A stretch of DNA of 14,665 nucleotides from CAZBBB01 sp964490005. GTDB lineage: Bacteria; Planctomycetota; B15-G4. Made by a program: the position numbers and the translations under genes. Shown here piece after piece: positions 13,798 through 14,665 of the stretch (position 1 is the first letter of the stretch; the number at the start of each line of letters is the position of its first letter). Under the pieces are notes generated by a model that worked only from the letters and a program-made list of their open reading frames with translations, was not told where the DNA came from and ran no database searches. Where the stretch lies: assembly GCA_964490005.1 (NCBI GenBank), contig CAZBBB010000082.1:1-14665 (forward strand). The letters run 5' to 3'.

Positions 13798-14665
13798 ATG
13801 TCGCGCATCGTGGCCGAAGGCGTCACCTTCGACGACGTGCTGCTGCTGCCGCGCCTGTCGGACGTGCTGCCCAGCCAGTGCAACACGGCCAGCCGCCTCA
13901 CGCGCCGCGTGCGCCTCAACGTGCCGCTCGTCTCGGCCGCGATGGACACCGTGACCGAGTCGGCGCTGGCGATCGCGCTCGCGCAGGCCGGCGGCCTCGG
14001 CGTGATCCACAAGAACCTGCGCGTGGACGAGCAGGTGCGCGAGGTCGCCAAGGTCAAGCGCTCGGCGCACGGCGTGATCGCCGACCCCGTCACGCTGCCG
14101 CCCGGCGCCACGATCGGCGAGGCGCGTCGCATCATGACGACGCAGAACATCTCGGGCCTGCCGATCATCGATGCGGGCGGCAAGGTCTCGGGCATCCTCA
14201 CCAACCGCGACCTGCGCTTCCATCGCGTCGACGAGACGGCCATCGCCGACGTGATGACGACGCGGCTGGTCACCGCGCGCCCCGACACGACGCTCGAGCA
14301 GGCCAAGGACATCCTGCACCGCAACAAGATCGAGAAGCTGCTGCTCGTCGACGAGCACGGCCGTCTCGCCGGCCTGATCACGATGCGCGACATCAACCAG
14401 CTCGCGCGCTGGCCCGACGCCTGCCGTGACGGGCGCGGCCGGCTGCGCGTGGGCGCGGCCGTCGGCGTCAACGACCTGGCGCGCGTGGAGGCGCTCGTGG
14501 CGGCCGACGTCGACGTGGTCGTGGTCGACACGGCGCACGGCCACAGCCGCAACGTGCTGGCGACCGTCACCGCCATCAAGTCGCGCTTCGACATCGACGT
14601 GGTCGCCGGCAACGTCGCGACCGTCGAGGGCGCGCGCGACCTGCTCGCGGCCGGCGCCGACGGCG
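13798..14665 (+). CDS. guaB: IMP dehydrogenase, N-terminal part; 3' end outside window
   Basis: Oxidises IMP to XMP with NAD+, the committed step of GMP synthesis in the cytoplasm. The 289 visible residues start MSRIVAEGVTFDDVLLLP, the standard family beginning, which supports ATG 13798. LVSAAMDTVTE at 44-54 and GGLGVIHKN at 65-73 are first-barrel signatures. Two CBS domains follow (about 92-150 with NISGLPIID, and 155-205 with KIEKLLLVD), then VVVDTAHGHS at 241-250 with NAD-binding D244 and GNVAT at 271-275. The catalytic Cys loop lies beyond the window. No neighbouring purine gene is visible. The CBS pair distinguishes it from GMP reductase. Confidence 0.96.
   Translation, partial: MSRIVAEGVTFDDVLLLPRLSDVLPSQCNTASRLTRRVRLNVPLVSAAMDTVTESALAIALAQAGGLGVIHKNLRVDEQVREVAKVKRSAHGVIADPVTLPPGATIGEARRIMTTQNISGLPIIDAGGKVSGILTNRDLRFHRVDETAIADVMTTRLVTARPDTTLEQAKDILHRNKIEKLLLVDEHGRLAGLITMRDINQLARWPDACRDGRGRLRVGAAVGVNDLARVEALVAADVDVVVVDTAHGHSRNVLATVTAIKSRFDIDVVAGNVATVEGARDLLAAGADG

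Noticed and set aside
11118..14612. Very long minus-strand open frame across the Wzy-type gene and guaB
   Set aside because: Low-complexity Arg/Gln/Ala/His-rich translation opposite two well-supported genes and across a terminator hairpin; typical antisense artefact of high GC.
1..14665. Mobile elements, CRISPR arrays, prophage or defence genes
   Set aside because: I saw no transposase, integrase, terminal repeats, regular direct repeats or known defence domains, and composition is uniform.

Overview
The window is very GC-rich (roughly 70% or more by eye, not computed) and densely coded bacterial chromosome. It is most likely from a member of the Planctomycetota or a close relative. Three things suggest this: the C-terminus of the housekeeping sigma factor has the 'GDGYTYTLEEVG' form of region 4 that I associate with planctomycetes; an alkaline-phosphatase-superfamily (sulfatase-like) protein carries a TPR tail; and there is an exported HEAT + von Willebrand A protein. 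The phylum is an inference from gene content. There are no mobile elements, CRISPR arrays or prophage signs, and base composition looks uniform throughout.

Layout, left to right. (1) 1-5206, all plus strand: the 3' end of rpoD, a cluster of overlapping hairpins, a possible promoter, then a likely operon of a zinc-ribbon coiled-coil protein, the selenocysteine elongation factor selB, and a sulfatase-fold/TPR protein whose GTG start overlaps the selB stop. (2) 5229-7773, minus strand: a tightly coupled three-gene unit (4-bp overlaps) in the order phosphotransferase (AmgK-like), sugar-phosphate nucleotidyltransferase (MurU-like with an added C-terminal hexapeptide-type segment), and a small membrane-anchored coiled-coil protein of unknown function. 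(3) 7804-9351, plus strand: the exported HEAT/VWA protein, divergent from unit 2, followed by a tRNA-Pro(CGG) gene with encoded CCA at 9465-9541. (4) 9569-11346, minus strand: a SAM methyltransferase coupled to a flippase-like (LPG-synthase TM domain) membrane protein. (5) 11382-13511, plus strand and divergent from 4: an O-antigen ligase/polymerase-type membrane protein with a C-terminal TPR region. (6) 13798 to the end: the 5' two-thirds or so of guaB (IMP dehydrogenase), preceded by a strong terminator-like hairpin.

Functionally the window mixes information processing (sigma factor, SelB, tRNA, GuaB) with envelope work. The AmgK/MurU-like pair fits making a nucleotide-activated sugar, possibly during peptidoglycan recycling. 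The methyltransferase, flippase-like protein and Wzy/WaaL-type protein look like a small surface-polysaccharide or lipid-linked glycan locus. The sulfatase-fold protein has a Thr where sulfatases have the formylglycine Cys/Ser, so it is more likely a phosphotransferase, phosphodiesterase or other variant than a true sulfatase.

I saw no clear, wholly new multi-gene system. The most interesting points are the mirror-image, possibly leaderless divergent promoters at 7745-7804, the coupled AmgK/MurU/coiled-coil unit, the Thr-type sulfatase-fold enzyme, and the overlapping hairpins downstream of rpoD.
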